A stretch of DNA of 5,703 nt, taken from assembly GCA_024276775.1 (NCBI GenBank), contig JAJRWO010000319.1, positions 1 to 5,703 of the forward strand, read 5' to 3'. This document shows, piece by piece, positions 5,623-5,703 of this stretch. The position numbers and the translations under genes are program-made. The notes under the pieces were generated by a model, which saw only the letters and a list, made by a program, of their open reading frames with translations, did not search any database and was not told the origin of the DNA. Source of the DNA: Gammaproteobacteria bacterium (GTDB taxonomy: Bacteria; Pseudomonadota; Gammaproteobacteria; Tenderiales; Tenderiaceae). The stretch's first letter is position 1. The number at the start of each line of letters is the position of its first letter.

Positions 5623-5694
5623 GTACCGCACATATCGGTCAAACGCTTTCCTCATCACTAAACGATAAGCAGACTAGGGGTTAATCCTGATGAG
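5611..5694 (+). promoter_or_regulatory. Putative translational expression platform of the thiC riboswitch
   Basis: CTTTCCT at 5646-5652 is the exact complement of AGGAAAG at 5611-5617, which forms the 3' strands of aptamer helices P4 and P1; a G-U pair (5618/5645) and an inner ACCG/CGGT hairpin (5625-5628 with 5636-5639) extend this. CTCATCA at 5651-5657 is the exact complement of TGATGAG at 5688-5694, which contains the thiC ATG. The two helices share bases 5651-5652, so they compete. No T-rich terminator is seen, which favours control of translation over transcription. The structures are drawn by eye, without energies. Confidence 0.5.
5676..5680 (+). promoter_or_regulatory. thiC ribosome binding site
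   Basis: AGGGG at 5676-5680 is 9 nt before the ATG at 5690. It lies in the loop of the proposed start-codon helix (5651-5657 with 5688-5694), so occlusion would be of the ATG mainly. Confidence 0.65.
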
Positions 5695-5703
5695 CGCGAT
5701 TCC
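5690..5703 (+). CDS. thiC: Start of thiC, phosphomethylpyrimidine (HMP-P) synthase (first codons only)
   Basis: Only ATG AGC GCG ATT plus two bases are inside the window (Met-Ser-Ala-Ile). The name comes from context: a TPP riboswitch of this form immediately upstream, a ribosome site at proper distance, and a short MSA-type amino end as seen in many ThiC proteins. ThiC is the radical-SAM enzyme converting aminoimidazole ribotide to the thiamine pyrimidine. Another TPP-controlled gene cannot be excluded from four codons. Confidence 0.65.

Noticed and set aside
5619..5690. An intrinsic transcription terminator as the riboswitch output
   Set aside because: No GC-rich hairpin followed by a T run occurs between the aptamer and the thiC ATG.

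Overview
The window looks like chromosomal core-genome DNA from a gammaproteobacterium. Every complete protein aligns from memory with Escherichia/Pseudomonas-type envelope proteins (WaaA, LpxL, MsbA, TolC), base composition is moderate (roughly half G+C by eye), and a TPP riboswitch precedes a thiC start. The gene neighbourhood (msbA, waaA, tolC, thiC together) recalls the pseudomonad/Cellvibrionales side of the class; that placement is inference, not proof. I see no mobile element, CRISPR array, tRNA or rRNA.

Layout. Positions 1-1642 (minus strand) hold a two-gene lipid A unit: an LpxL-type acyltransferase followed by the N-terminal third of MsbA, which runs off the left edge. Divergent from it, with only 42 bp between the annotated starts, waaA (Kdo transferase) runs on the plus strand to 2956. 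It converges on tolC (minus, 2937-4262), and the two reading frames overlap by 20 bp at their 3' ends. Upstream of tolC on the same strand are a single-domain rhodanese (4280-4600, TTG start) and a Pcm-like methyltransferase (4659-5315). Past a roughly 175-bp gap, a plus-strand promoter, a TPP riboswitch and the first codons of thiC fill the right edge.

How the genes work together. WaaA adds Kdo to the lipid A precursor, LpxL adds a secondary acyl chain (in E. coli after Kdo addition), and MsbA flips the product across the inner membrane, so the left half is one pathway arranged around a shared divergent region. TolC is the outer-membrane exit duct for efflux pumps and type I secretion. The rhodanese and methyltransferase are likely co-oriented passengers of the tolC strand, although a good -10 box sits just ahead of the rhodanese. 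thiC (HMP-P synthase for thiamine) is controlled separately by TPP.

Most of the window is ordinary housekeeping DNA. The parts most worth a second look are the thiC leader, where two mutually exclusive helices can be drawn that would couple the TPP aptamer to the start codon; a reverse-facing terminator-like hairpin lying inside the thiC promoter spacer; the uncertain lpxL start with a promoter-like sequence inside its N-terminal extension; and a Pcm-like protein lacking the usual Ser/Thr of the isoaspartate-binding motif.
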